Shown: one piece after another, positions 1 to 11,467 of the stretch
Position numbering within the stretch: position 1 is the first letter of the stretch
Layout: every line of letters starts with the position of its first letter
NCBI GenBank assembly: GCA_036725605.1
Contig: DAIMDW010000018.1
Location: 1-64,000 of the forward strand
From: CALBTQ01 sp036725605
GTDB lineage: Bacteria; Lernaellota; Lernaellaia; Lernaellales; Lernaellaceae
Direction of reading: 5' to 3'
DNA length: 64,000 nucleotides
Notes under the pieces: model-generated
Seen by the model: only the letters and a program-made list of their open reading frames with translations
What the model was told of the DNA's origin: nothing
The model's database searches: none
Program-made: the position numbers and the translations under genes

Positions 1-1
1 C

Positions 2-2650
<2,649 letters not shown>

Positions 2651-2651
2651 C

Positions 2652-4262
2652 ATGACCAGGCGCATCGGCCACGGGACGACAATCGCGGTGCTCACACCCG
2701 ATCCGGTGTTGTATCAGTCGACGGAAAAGGCGCTGCGGGGCTTTCTCATCTCCAACACCTTCGCCGACGCGCGGGTGATCATCGCCGACATCGGCGCGCG
2801 CAAAATGGCCCTGCCGCCGGGGCTGCCGCCGGGCGTGCCGGTCATCGCGCTGGTGCCGCGGCGGACCTTCGACCTGGCGCGGGCGCTGTTCAACGCCGGG
2901 GCCAGTGACGTGCTGGTGCGCAACGTGCCGCCGGGCACGCTGGGCGATGCGGTCGAGGCGTTGCTGGCCGCCGCGCCGCGTCCGGCCGGTTCGTCGCGCA
3001 CGCTGACCGAAGAGGTGCAGTTGTTGCGCGATCTGTCCGAATGGGCGCGCGGCAACCAGGACCTGCCCGTGTTCTTCCAGCGGATCGTCGATTCGGTGGC
3101 CGACACGCTGGACGTGGACATCGTCAGCCTGATGCTCACCGAAACCGATCCTGAAATACAGCGCGACATCCTGCGCATTCGCGCGGCCAAGGGCCTGTCC
3201 GATCAGATCATCCGCCTCTCGCGCGTCGAAATCGGCAACGGCATCAGCGGGCTGGTCGCCGCCAAGGGCGAACCGCTGCTGGTGCAGGACGTCGAGCAGA
3301 CCGACCTGGGCGTGCCCATCTCGCGCACGCGCTACTCGACCAAGAGCCTGCTCTCGGTGCCGATCAAAACGATGCGGCAGACCATCGGCGTGCTCAACGT
3401 CAACAACAAGATCAACGGCGCGGCCTTCGACGACAACGACATGAACCTGCTGGTCACGCTGTGCAACCAGGTCGGCCTGGCCATCGACAACGCGCGGCTG
3501 GTGACCGATCTGCGCCGGCACGCCGACGATCTGCAGGCGCTCAACCGGCGCATCGAGGCCTTTTCACAGGCCAAGAGCGAGTTGATCTGCAATCTTTCGC
3601 ACGAGTTGAAAACGCCGCTCACCGCGATTCAGGGGTACGTCGATCTGATCCGCTCCGGCGTGGCCGACGCCGAAAAAACGCCGCAGTTCCTCGACAAGAT
3701 CCGCGACCGCTCGGCGCACATGGCGCGCCTGGCCGAACGGCTGGTCACCTTCTTCGCGCTCGACGCCGGGCACGTCGATTTCGAATTCAAACCCTTCCCG
3801 TTGGGCGTGCTGATCTGGACGTCCGCCGAGGCCGTGCGCCTGTACGCCGAAGCGAACAACATCAAAATCGAACTGGACATCGACCCCATCGACAAGCACG
3901 TCTACGGCGACCAGACCCAGTACCGCGAGTTGCTGCTGGCGTTGCTGGACAACGCGGTGAAGTTCAACCGGCGCGGCGGCATGGTGCGCGTGTACGGTGA
4001 ATTATTGCGGCGCGACGGCCGCGACCTGATCGAGGTGTTCGTCGAGGACAGCGGCCACGGCATTCCCGCTTCGCTGCACGATCATATCTTCGACGAATTC
4101 AAGCAGACCACCGACATCATGACCGCCAAGCCCGACGGCCTGGGGCTGGGCCTGGCCATCGCCCGGGCGATCGTCATGGCGCACGACTGCACGCTACGCC
4201 TGGTCAAATCCGGCGACACGGGCAGCATCTTCGCCTTCACCATTCCCGTGGCGGAAAAATAA
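2652..4262 (+). CDS. GAF-domain sensor histidine kinase with N-terminal receiver-like domain
   Basis: A 536-residue cytoplasmic signalling kinase without evident membrane segments. Residues 1 to about 110 look like a receiver-type alpha/beta fold of uncertain phosphorylation competence. A GAF domain spans roughly 140-285 (ending VGLAIDNARLV), followed by a HisKA dimerisation helix with the phospho-acceptor His near 317 in SHELKTPLTAIQGYV. The HATPase_c domain shows the N box (LLDNAVKFN), G1 box (DSGHGIP) and G2 box (GLGLGLAIARAIV). The ATG is one base after the secA stop, so it is probably translated from the same message, an unusual partner for secA. No separate response regulator adjoins it. 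The ligand of the GAF domain cannot be told from sequence. Confidence 0.9.
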   Translation: MTRRIGHGTTIAVLTPDPVLYQSTEKALRGFLISNTFADARVIIADIGARKMALPPGLPPGVPVIALVPRRTFDLARALFNAGASDVLVRNVPPGTLGDAVEALLAAAPRPAGSSRTLTEEVQLLRDLSEWARGNQDLPVFFQRIVDSVADTLDVDIVSLMLTETDPEIQRDILRIRAAKGLSDQIIRLSRVEIGNGISGLVAAKGEPLLVQDVEQTDLGVPISRTRYSTKSLLSVPIKTMRQTIGVLNVNNKINGAAFDDNDMNLLVTLCNQVGLAIDNARLVTDLRRHADDLQALNRRIEAFSQAKSELICNLSHELKTPLTAIQGYVDLIRSGVADAEKTPQFLDKIRDRSAHMARLAERLVTFFALDAGHVDFEFKPFPLGVLIWTSAEAVRLYAEANNIKIELDIDPIDKHVYGDQTQYRELLLALLDNAVKFNRRGGMVRVYGELLRRDGRDLIEVFVEDSGHGIPASLHDHIFDEFKQTTDIMTAKPDGLGLGLAIARAIVMAHDCTLRLVKSGDTGSIFAFTIPVAEK

Positions 4263-4267
4263 CGCGG

Positions 4268-4720
4268 CTATTGCTCCAGCGCGTACCCGGCCGACTGCCA
4301 ACCGCGCACGCCGTTGCTCAGGTGGTATACCTGGCCGAAACCCGCCGCGCCCATCTCCCGCAACGCGTGCCGGCTGCGATTGCCGCTGCGGCAATAGACA
4401 AAATAGCTCTTCGTTTTATCCAACGCGTTCAACCGGTCGGCGAAATCCGGCGCGGAAACGTCGATGTTTTGCGCTTGGTTCAAATGGCCCGCCGCATATT
4501 CTCCGGGCGTGCGCACGTCCAGCACGACGAAATTCGCGTCCTGCGCATGCTCCCGCAGCACTTGCCGCGCCTGCGCCGGCGACAGCTCGGAGACCTTCAT
4601 CTGCGGCTCACCGGCACGCGCCTCGACGCCCCGCGCCTCCCACAGCCCGGTCACCAACAACGCTACCGCCGCGATCGTCAACGATATCCAGATCATCATG
4701 TTTTTCTTCGGCTTGCTCAT
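4268..4720 (-). CDS. Membrane-anchored or exported rhodanese-domain protein
   Basis: A 150-residue protein with an N-terminal hydrophobic segment (IWISLTIAAVALLVTGLW) and one rhodanese domain. The active-site loop is CRSGNRS, where the cysteine would carry persulfide sulfur; the LDVRTPGEYAAGHL stretch is the usual upstream signature. It would act outside the cytoplasm or at the membrane face. The chosen ATG at 4720 gives MSKPKKNMM ahead of the membrane segment; the frame stays open upstream to 4768, but the extra residues do not look protein-like. It converges on the sensor kinase gene and is divergent from adk. Single-domain rhodaneses are often involved in sulfur or cyanide handling; the specific acceptor is unknown. 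Confidence 0.85.
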   Translation of the reverse strand: MSKPKKNMMIWISLTIAAVALLVTGLWEARGVEARAGEPQMKVSELSPAQARQVLREHAQDANFVVLDVRTPGEYAAGHLNQAQNIDVSAPDFADRLNALDKTKSYFVYCRSGNRSRHALREMGAAGFGQVYHLSNGVRGWQSAGYALEQ

Positions 4721-4887
4721 GTTTTTCTCTCGGCTCCATTCCGTTCGGCTAAAGGTAATCATCGCCATTCATCTCGTCAAAAGGGGGCGCGCTCCTCGCG
4801 TCTTGCCCCCTGAGCCGGTTTTGCGTATGCTTGTGCGCCCAAAGCGAAGCACAACGTTTAACGACGATCAAATCTGGAGGTTTTACC

Positions 4888-5535
4888 ATGTACCTGATTT
4901 TGTTGGGCGCGCCCGGCGCGGGCAAAGGCACGGTGGCCAAGATGCTGCTGAAACAGCACCCGGCGGCGCACATCAGCACCGGCGACATCCTGCGCGGCAA
5001 CGTCGCGGCCGGCACCGAGCTGGGCCTGCAGGCGAAGAAGTTTATGGACGAAGGCGGCCTCGTGCCCGATTCGTTGATCCTGGACATGATGAAGGGCCGG
5101 CTGGCCGAAACCGACGCGCAGCAGGGCTTCATCCTCGACGGCTTCCCGCGGACGATCCCGCAGGCCGAAGGTCTGGGCAAGATCCTCGTCGAGTTGGGCA
5201 TCACGCTGACCGGCGTGGTCTCGATCGACGTGCCCGAGCAGGTCATTCTCGACCGCATCCTGTCGCGCCGCACCTGCTCGAATCCCAAGTGCCAGGCGAT
5301 CTACAACGTCAAGTTCATGCCGCCCAAGGTCGAGGGCGTGTGCGACAAATGCGGCGGCAAGCTGATCGTCCGCGACGACGAGACTGAAGAGGTTGTGCGC
5401 CATCGCCTGAAGGTCTACGAGGACAACACCGCGCCGCTGATCGAGTACTATGAGGCCAAGGGCCAGTTGCACCGCTTCCCCGGCGAGTCGAGCGACGCGA
5501 TCGTCGACGGCGTCAACGAGATGCTCAAGAAATAG
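4888..5535 (+). CDS. adk: Adenylate kinase
   Basis: Catalyses reversible phosphoryl transfer between ATP and AMP in the cytoplasm. At 215 residues it is the usual long bacterial form. It begins MYLILLGAPGAGKGT, the P-loop, followed by the AMP-binding segment (HISTGDILR) and DGFPRTIPQAE. The LID domain carries four cysteines (CSNPKC ... CDKCGG), so this is a zinc-type LID as in many Gram-positive and deltaproteobacterial enzymes. The start at 4888 is preceded by TGGAGG at a good distance; an in-frame upstream extension from 4831 lacks family similarity. A strong terminator follows, so it looks monocistronic. Confidence 0.97.
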   Translation: MYLILLGAPGAGKGTVAKMLLKQHPAAHISTGDILRGNVAAGTELGLQAKKFMDEGGLVPDSLILDMMKGRLAETDAQQGFILDGFPRTIPQAEGLGKILVELGITLTGVVSIDVPEQVILDRILSRRTCSNPKCQAIYNVKFMPPKVEGVCDKCGGKLIVRDDETEEVVRHRLKVYEDNTAPLIEYYEAKGQLHRFPGESSDAIVDGVNEMLKK

Positions 5536-5557
5536 CGTCTGCGAAAAAAATGAAGGA

Positions 5558-5590
5558 AAGCCTCGCGGCATGGTCGCGGGGCTTTTTTTA
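5558..5590 (+). terminator. Rho-independent terminator after adk
   Basis: A 10-bp stem, AAGCCTCGCG pairing with CGCGGGGCTT (one G.T pair), has a seven-base loop and runs directly into seven T residues. It lies 22 bases after the adk stop. The end overlaps the stop codon of the convergent glycosyltransferase gene. Confidence 0.9.
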
Positions 5591-6748
5591 TATGTGCAGT
5601 TCTTGCTGGATCGTCGGGCCGTCGGCTCCATCGGCGAGCAGCCGGTGCACCGTGGCGATGCGGTCGCCGTAAGCCGACCAGGGGAATTGTTCGACGCGCC
5701 GGCGGGCCGCCAGGCCCAGGCGTGCGGCGAGATCATGGTCCTCTTTCAACCGCGTCAGCGCGGCGGCCAACGCGTCCACGTCGTGCGCGCCGATCGTCAG
5801 CGCCTCTTGCCCGTCGCGCGCCACGGCCCCGGCCTCGCCGGTGAGAATCGACGGCAGGCCGCAGGCCATTGCCTCGTAGGTGACCAGCGCGCTGCCCTCT
5901 TCCAGGCTGGGAAAAACGAAGGCCGACGCGCGCCGCATCAACTCCGGCACGTCGCCGCGAAAGCCCATGAACCTTATGTTTTCGCGATTGCGCCACGGCG
6001 TGAAGTGCGCGCGCACCGCCTCTTCCTCGCCGCCGACCAGCCATAGTTCGCCGTCGAGTTGCGCCTTGTCCCACGCCGCCAGCAGCGTGAATACGCCCTT
6101 GCGCACGCCGACCTGCCCGACGAACAACGCGACGAACTTTTCCGGCGCGCGCTCACGGGGCGTCGTCTTTTCCAGGTCGATGCCGAAGGGACAGCGCACC
6201 ACGCGCGTCATGTCGAAGCCTTCGTCGGCGAACGACCGGTAGCTGTTTTCGCTCGGCGTAAGCACCAGGTCGGCCAGCTCGTATTCCTCGCGACAGCGTT
6301 CGATCGTCTCCGCGTAGGTCGGTTGATAATCGATGCCCAGCCGCGCATAGGCGTCCACCAGCCGCCGCGTCTGCGTGACGATGTGCGTGCTGGCGCGTTC
6401 GATGATCAACTTTTTCCCGAGTCGCTTCGCGGCGCGTGCACTGCGCGTGGCCTGGCTGTTCCAGAGGTGGACGACCTCGTGCGGCCCGTCGATGCGCGCG
6501 AGGCAGCGCCGGTCGAAATGGCGGTTTTTCGCCAGGTAGTAGCGCTTTTCCGGCCAGAAGAAAAAGGCGCGGCGCGGCGGAAACCGCACGTCGACGATCC
6601 GCCGTTCGTCCACGTTCGTCGGCTCGTGCCCCAACGCAATCAGCGCGTCGAGCATCCCGGCGCGCCACAGGCCGTCGACCGCGCGCGCGGCCGTGTTGCC
6701 GATGCCGTGCGCGGCGAAACGCGATGCGATGGCGTACAGCGAACCCAT
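5588..6748 (-). CDS. Glycosyltransferase, family 4 (GT-B fold)
   Basis: A 386-residue sugar transferase, probably cytoplasmic or at the inner membrane face. The N-terminal half is the acceptor domain; the C-terminal half shows the Glycos_transf_1 fold, with ALFVGQVGVRKGVFTLLAAW and the donor-binding motif PSLEEGSALVTYEAMACGLP, which contains the E-x7-E spacing of retaining GT4 enzymes. The start at 6748 (MGSLYAIASRF) is preceded by GGAGAG; an earlier in-frame ATG at 6808 adds 20 residues with no domain similarity. It stands alone rather than in a polysaccharide cluster, so the acceptor cannot be inferred. Confidence 0.88.
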   Translation of the reverse strand: MGSLYAIASRFAAHGIGNTAARAVDGLWRAGMLDALIALGHEPTNVDERRIVDVRFPPRRAFFFWPEKRYYLAKNRHFDRRCLARIDGPHEVVHLWNSQATRSARAAKRLGKKLIIERASTHIVTQTRRLVDAYARLGIDYQPTYAETIERCREEYELADLVLTPSENSYRSFADEGFDMTRVVRCPFGIDLEKTTPRERAPEKFVALFVGQVGVRKGVFTLLAAWDKAQLDGELWLVGGEEEAVRAHFTPWRNRENIRFMGFRGDVPELMRRASAFVFPSLEEGSALVTYEAMACGLPSILTGEAGAVARDGQEALTIGAHDVDALAAALTRLKEDHDLAARLGLAARRRVEQFPWSAYGDRIATVHRLLADGADGPTIQQELHI

Positions 6749-6950
6749 GCGTCCAAGTCTCTCCGGAAAATTCTCCGTCAGCCTACCTTTCCCGCCCGTC
6801 GAACTCAACCGTCCGAATATCCTATAATCTGAATATCACTTTACTCCGCTTCGAATTGCATGATTTATTTCAGTTGTGTAATGGTGTCCCCGTTGTTATG
6901 AAACGGTAAGCCGATAAACAAAATCAGCCCCGGAACATTTGGAGGATATC

Positions 6951-8057
6951 ATGCGTAAATTGTTACTCGTCACTCTTGCTTTGTTGCTGCTCCCGGCCTG
7001 GTCGTTTGCCGCCGATGAGCCGCAGGTGAAAATCGGTGCGCAGTTCTTCACCGGCTTCGCCTATAACATAAGCGCCTTTGAGGAAGAAGATCCGCGCTTC
7101 GGCGACAACGACGCCAACGAGTTTTCTCTCGACCGGGCCCGCCTGAACGTTCTGGGCGCGCTCGACGGCGGTCGCTTCTTCACGCGGGTCACGCTCGACG
7201 CGTTCCGCGACTCCGACACCGGCCGCTTCGAAACCGAAATTCGCTACGCCTACGTCGGTTGGGCGCCCAAGCAGTTCATCAACTTCAAAGCCGGTCTTTT
7301 CGATGAACCCTACAGCAGCCTGAACCAGAAACGCTATCGGTTCCGCGCGATGGGCAAGCCGATGATCGAAACCTACACCTACGCCGACGCCGCCGAACTG
7401 GGCGTGTCCACCACCGTCGCGCTGCCCAAGAGACTCGGCGGACTCAGCCTGTGGGCGGCCAACGGCGAAGGCGGCCGCGCGGCCGAATCCAACCGCGGCA
7501 AAGAAGGCAGCGCCGTGCTGTTGATCAACCCCGCGCAAGCCAAGGAAGCCTGGGGCGCCGACCTGGGCGTGGCCGGCCTGTTCCGCTACAACAAAGGCGA
7601 AACGATTCCCGGTTCCGGCGAAGACGTGCGCATGATCTACGGCGGCACGGCCTTCCTGAAATGGCGCATGCTCAATCTGGGCTTCGAGTACCTGCGTTCG
7701 TCCTACTCCTTCGACGAGGACGAGGATCCGTTGGTCGGCCAGGGCTATCACGTGTTCGGCGACATCGAGCACAGCTCGGGCCTGGGCGTGTTCGGCCGCT
7801 ACATCCACTGGGATCCGACGACCGAAAACGACGAAGACCTGCCCAGCACGGTGACCTCCTACACCGGCAACGACGCGGCCATCATGCAGGATGAAGACGC
7901 GGTCAGCTGGTTGGTCGCCGGTCTGTTCTATCAGGCGACCAAATACGTGCGCGTGTTCGGTTACTACCAGCGCGAATGGTACGAGGAAACCGACGCCGAG
8001 GACGATACCATCGCCGCCGAGCAGATCTTGGGAACCAAACTGGATGTGAATTTCTAA
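6951..8057 (+). CDS. Outer-membrane porin-like beta-barrel protein
   Basis: A 368-residue exported protein. It opens with a Sec signal peptide (RKLLLVTLALLLLPAWSFA, cleavage near AFA/AD), followed by alternating amphipathic strands rich in aromatic girdle residues (GAQFFTGFAYN, EIRYAYVGWAPKQFINFKAG) and ends in a short strand at the C-terminus (LGTKLDVNF) with terminal Phe, the usual sorting signal for BamA-assembled barrels. The layout resembles phosphate-selective porin O/P-type proteins, but substrate is unknown. A perfect GGAGG lies six bases before the ATG at 6951. A strong terminator follows, so it appears monocistronic. Confidence 0.8.
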   Translation: MRKLLLVTLALLLLPAWSFAADEPQVKIGAQFFTGFAYNISAFEEEDPRFGDNDANEFSLDRARLNVLGALDGGRFFTRVTLDAFRDSDTGRFETEIRYAYVGWAPKQFINFKAGLFDEPYSSLNQKRYRFRAMGKPMIETYTYADAAELGVSTTVALPKRLGGLSLWAANGEGGRAAESNRGKEGSAVLLINPAQAKEAWGADLGVAGLFRYNKGETIPGSGEDVRMIYGGTAFLKWRMLNLGFEYLRSSYSFDEDEDPLVGQGYHVFGDIEHSSGLGVFGRYIHWDPTTENDEDLPSTVTSYTGNDAAIMQDEDAVSWLVAGLFYQATKYVRVFGYYQREWYEETDAEDDTIAAEQILGTKLDVNF

Positions 8058-8074
8058 GCAACGTCCGCAAATGC

Positions 8075-8113
8075 AAACGGGATGCGGCGCGTAACCGCAT
8101 CCCGTTTTCTTTT
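8075..8113 (+). terminator. Rho-independent terminator after the porin-like gene
   Basis: A perfect 13-bp stem, AAACGGGATGCGG with CCGCATCCCGTTT, encloses a seven-base loop and is followed by a T-rich tail. The A residues at its left foot are too few to be sure it also serves the convergent lipoprotein gene. Confidence 0.9.
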
Positions 8114-8130
8114 AACGAATATGCGCGGCG

Positions 8131-9198
8131 TCAGTCGACGTCGGGCAAGTGCTGCGCGAACGAGCAGTCGTTCACGTCGCCGTCCTCTTCCAGGATCGTC
8201 GAGTAGCCGTTGTCCCACCACAGTTCGTTGAGCACGTAGACCAACTCGAACTGGTCGTTCCAGCATTCGGCCAACGTCACTTCCTCGGCGGTCCATTCAT
8301 CGAAGGTGATCTCGGGAATGTTGCCTTCGTTGACGATCAAATCGCCGCGCCCCACGCCGTCGGCGTTCCACTGCGTGACCACCCAGAAGTGCTCGGCGAC
8401 GTCCGTGCCGATCGTCCATTGATCCTCGTCGTCCTCCAGGTCGACCATCGCGTCGAACTCGAAGACGCCCTCCAGCGAAACTTCTTCCTCATAGCTGTAA
8501 TCGCCGTCGAGCGGGATCGTCAGATCGTCAGGCAGAAAATCGACGATCTCCATGTCCAGATGCCGGCCGACCAGCGTGTTGTAATCCACCGCGATCGACC
8601 CGGTCGCGTCGATGCGCTGCGGCCACAAATCCTTGCCCGCGCTGTAGTCGATGGTGAACGTGCCCACGCCGCGCCGCTGCGTTGTCGCGCTCGCCTCCAC
8701 CTCGCCCTGCCAAATTGGCACCCAGTCCTCTTCGTCCGTCGAGTTCTTGTCGCGCCACTCGTAGGTGTAGGTGAAAGCGTTGCCCTCGATGTTGGTCATC
8801 ACGAACCGCTCGAAGACCATCGACAGCCCGCTTTCCTTCCACGGCCCCCAAATCAGCGTCGTGCCGTCGAAGGACGAGGGCGAGAAACTGGTGATCTCGT
8901 CGATCACCGAAAGCACGGCCAGCAGGTAGTCGTTGACGTCCATCGCGCGATCGACCGTAAATTCGTACAGCTCGGGCGTGTCGCCCACGGCCTTGCTTTT
9001 CTCGTCCAGCCCCGGCAGGCGCAGCATCAGCGACTCCGGATCGGGCAGCGCGTCCAGAAAGTCCTGATAATCGCCGTTATCGTCATCGTCGTCGTCGAAA
9101 TCGTCGGTGATGTCGTCGTCATCGTCGTCGCCGCCGCAGCCGACGACCAGCAGCGCCGGCATCAACAGCAACAGCCAAAGCCAATGTTTGCGAACCAT
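8131..9198 (-). CDS. Lipoprotein with poly-aspartate tether, function unknown
   Basis: A 355-residue predicted lipoprotein. The signal sequence ends in the lipobox LLVVGC, followed at once by an Asp-rich linker (GGDDDDDDITDDFDDDDDDN) and then an all-beta-looking domain with many alternating Asp/Glu and aromatic residues. No catalytic motif was recognised. The ATG at 9198 is preceded by GGGGAGG; the frame extends to 9246, but that extension lacks signal-peptide logic. A second lipoprotein with the same kind of Asp linker occurs at 59694. It may be a surface or periplasmic structural or binding protein; function is open. Confidence 0.8.
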   Translation of the reverse strand: MVRKHWLWLLLLMPALLVVGCGGDDDDDDITDDFDDDDDDNGDYQDFLDALPDPESLMLRLPGLDEKSKAVGDTPELYEFTVDRAMDVNDYLLAVLSVIDEITSFSPSSFDGTTLIWGPWKESGLSMVFERFVMTNIEGNAFTYTYEWRDKNSTDEEDWVPIWQGEVEASATTQRRGVGTFTIDYSAGKDLWPQRIDATGSIAVDYNTLVGRHLDMEIVDFLPDDLTIPLDGDYSYEEEVSLEGVFEFDAMVDLEDDEDQWTIGTDVAEHFWVVTQWNADGVGRGDLIVNEGNIPEITFDEWTAEEVTLAECWNDQFELVYVLNELWWDNGYSTILEEDGDVNDCSFAQHLPDVD

Positions 9199-9292
9199 GA
9201 TTACCTCCCCGGTTGCGGTTAGCCCCCGCCAATTCCTCCGCCCCATTAAACACCGGCCGCCGCAAGATCCGTTACCGCGCGGATGCGGAAAC

Positions 9293-9985
9293 TCATTTCT
9301 CCGGCGATTCCGCGGGGATCGTCCACAGCTTGCGCATGTTGACGTACGGCTCGGTCACCGCCATCGTCGCACTTTGGTCGGTCAGCAGGCCGGCGAAATC
9401 CTGTTGCAGCATCGTCGCCGGAATGCGCACCTGCCCCAGTTCCTCCATCTTGCTTTCGTTGAACACGGAGAACACCAGGTCGCCGTTTTCGAGTTGGTCG
9501 ATGAAGTAGACCGGCGGCGGATTGTCCGCGAACTCCTCCATGTTCTGCGTCAGAAAAATGAGTTTGATCAACTCGACCACCTTGTCGTCGAGCCCGCGAT
9601 CGAACAACTCGATTTTCTCGCGCAGTTCCATCAGCCCGAAACAACTGCGGAACGTCGGTTTGCTTTTCACGCTTTCGCCGCCCATCACCCGCACGCTGCC
9701 CGCCATCGCGTCGCGGTCGCGGCCGCTCACTTCGGCCCACTCGCTACGCAGCGAATCCGGGTGCAGTTGCAGCATCACGTTCTGTTTCATGTCGTGGTAC
9801 AGCAGGTTCCCGTCGTTGATCAGTCGCGCGCCGCAATCGCCGCACTGCACGGTGAACAACTCCAGGTTGAAAATCTGCTCCTTGAGCTCCGGTTGCAGCG
9901 TAACGTTGGCGCTTTGATACACCTGGGTCTTTTGGGCGGCGCCGCACTGCGGACACCGATACTCCATTTCGATTTTACGGGACAT
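9293..9985 (-). CDS. CpXC-domain zinc-ribbon protein
   Basis: A 230-residue soluble protein. The first ~80 residues match the CpXC type, with two zinc-knuckle pairs, CPQC near residue 10 and CGDC near 48, and the following segment (NDGNLLYHDMKQNVMLQLHP) seen in that family. The remainder is acidic and helical with no recognised motif. The start at 9985 (MSRKIEMEYRCPQCG) is placed by the domain boundary and a purine-rich AGGAAAG upstream; the frame is open to 10171 but that part is low-quality. CpXC proteins have no settled biochemical role. It is divergent from the small Cys-rich lipoprotein. Confidence 0.8.
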   Translation of the reverse strand: MSRKIEMEYRCPQCGAAQKTQVYQSANVTLQPELKEQIFNLELFTVQCGDCGARLINDGNLLYHDMKQNVMLQLHPDSLRSEWAEVSGRDRDAMAGSVRVMGGESVKSKPTFRSCFGLMELREKIELFDRGLDDKVVELIKLIFLTQNMEEFADNPPPVYFIDQLENGDLVFSVFNESKMEELGQVRIPATMLQQDFAGLLTDQSATMAVTEPYVNMRKLWTIPAESPEK

Positions 9986-10165
9986 GGCCGACTCGCTTTC
10001 CTGCAAAAGGTTGCGCTTCCAATTCCCTTGTAGCAGATCGCGCCGTGCGGGAACAACCGGGGCGATTTTTCCGATTATCTCATGTACCGAAAACGCCCAT
10101 TTTTGCGGTTTGACAAGCCGCGCCTTGGATGTCAACATTTGCTGGCCGCGATAGGGGGAAACATA

Positions 10166-10480
10166 TTGCACATCGGCAAACTAGCCATCGGTTTCGCGCT
10201 GTTGTTTTGCTTGTTGGCCGGCTGTCAGCCGACCGCGTCCGATCAAGCGCAAGCCGCCGTTTCCTCCGCCGTTGCCGCCACCCCGGACAATCCCGACGAT
10301 TGCGAATCGGCCTGCAACGACGCCTGCGCGGACACCTCCGCCGCGGCCTGTACCTTCGAATCCAGCGACCAGTGCACGGCGGCCTGTTTGCCCGGCTGCG
10401 AACACGGCAAAGTTCAACCGGAAATCGAAGCCTGCCTCGGTGAGGATGCATCAACTGTGGAGCGGGCGGTAAGTAAATAA
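10166..10480 (+). CDS. Small cysteine-rich lipoprotein with twin CX3CX3C motifs
   Basis: A predicted 104-residue lipoprotein. The TTG at 10166 is preceded by GGGGGAA at seven bases and yields a typical signal (GKLAIGFALLFCLLAGC); an in-frame ATG at 10082 would put 28 non-signal residues first. After the anchored cysteine come eight further cysteines arranged CX3CX3C, seven residues, C, seven residues, CX3CX3C, eleven residues, C. This regular spacing suggests a helical hairpin held by disulfides or a metal site. Its stop lies 20 bases before ilvE, so the two may be co-transcribed. I do not recognise a named family. Confidence 0.65.
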   Translation: MHIGKLAIGFALLFCLLAGCQPTASDQAQAAVSSAVAATPDNPDDCESACNDACADTSAAACTFESSDQCTAACLPGCEHGKVQPEIEACLGEDASTVERAVSK

Positions 10481-10500
10481 TCATTGGTTGGAGGTTGATC

Positions 10501-11436
10501 ATGACCCATTTCAGAGACGTACCCGGCGACACCAAAGTATATCTCAACGGCGAATTCGTCGATTGGAAAGACGCAACCGTGCACGTCATGACCCACGCGT
10601 TGCATTACGGATCCAGCGTCTTCGAGGGCATCCGGTGCTACAAAACGCCCAAGGGTCCGGCGATCTTCCGCCTCAAGGAACACGCGGATCGTTTGTACAA
10701 TTCGGCCAAGATGTACCGCATGGTGCCGGCCGAGATGACCGTGCAGCAGATGATGGACGCGATGATCGAAACGGTGCGCATCAACAAATTCGAGGAATGC
10801 TACATCCGACCGATCGTCTACCGCGGCACCGGCATGTTCGGCGTCAATCCGCTCAACAATTCGATCGAAATCGCCATCTGCTGCTGGATCTGGGGCAGCT
10901 ACCTGGGCGAAAGCGCGCTCGACGAAGGCGTGAAAGTCCACGTCTCCTCCTGGAATCGCCTGGCGCCCAACGTCATGCCCGCGCTGGCCAAGTGCGGCGC
11001 GAACTACGCCAACGGCCAGCTCATCAAGATGGAAGCGGTCCTCAACGGTTACAGCGAAGGCATCGCCCTGGACACCAACGGCTTCGTCAGCGAAGGCTCG
11101 GGCGAAAATATCTTCCTCGTGTTCGGCGACCGGCTGCTCACCCCGCCGTTGGGCAACTCGGTGCTGCCGGGCATCACGCGCGACTCGGTCATCGCCCTCG
11201 CCCGCGACTGCGGCTACGAGGTCACCGAAGGCATCGTCCCGCGCGAGATGCTCTACATCGCCGACGAAGTGTTCTTCACCGGCACCGCCGCCGAAGTCAC
11301 CCCCATCGCCTTCATCGACAAGATCCAGATCGGCGCGGGCAAATGCGGCCCGGTGACCAAGCGGCTGCAGGAAGAGTTCTTTGCGATCATCGACGGCAAG
11401 AAGGAAGACAAGTACGGCTGGTTGACCTTCATCTAA
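10501..11436 (+). CDS. ilvE: Branched-chain amino acid aminotransferase
   Basis: A PLP enzyme of fold type IV that transfers the amino group between glutamate and the 2-oxo acids of Leu, Ile and Val. The 311 residues align through the family: VHVMTHALHYGSSVFEGIR at the N-terminus, the Schiff-base lysine near 164 in ALAKCGANYANG, GYSEGIALDTNGFVSEGSGE, and the C-terminal GTAAEVTPI and GPVTKRLQEEFF. The ATG at 10501 lies six bases after GGAGG; a TTG six bases upstream is less likely. It starts a plus-strand run with an alpha/beta hydrolase and cysteine biosynthesis. Confidence 0.95.
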   Translation: MTHFRDVPGDTKVYLNGEFVDWKDATVHVMTHALHYGSSVFEGIRCYKTPKGPAIFRLKEHADRLYNSAKMYRMVPAEMTVQQMMDAMIETVRINKFEECYIRPIVYRGTGMFGVNPLNNSIEIAICCWIWGSYLGESALDEGVKVHVSSWNRLAPNVMPALAKCGANYANGQLIKMEAVLNGYSEGIALDTNGFVSEGSGENIFLVFGDRLLTPPLGNSVLPGITRDSVIALARDCGYEVTEGIVPREMLYIADEVFFTGTAAEVTPIAFIDKIQIGAGKCGPVTKRLQEEFFAIIDGKKEDKYGWLTFI

Positions 11437-11467
11437 ACAATCGAATTTTAAACGGATGGGTTAAGCA

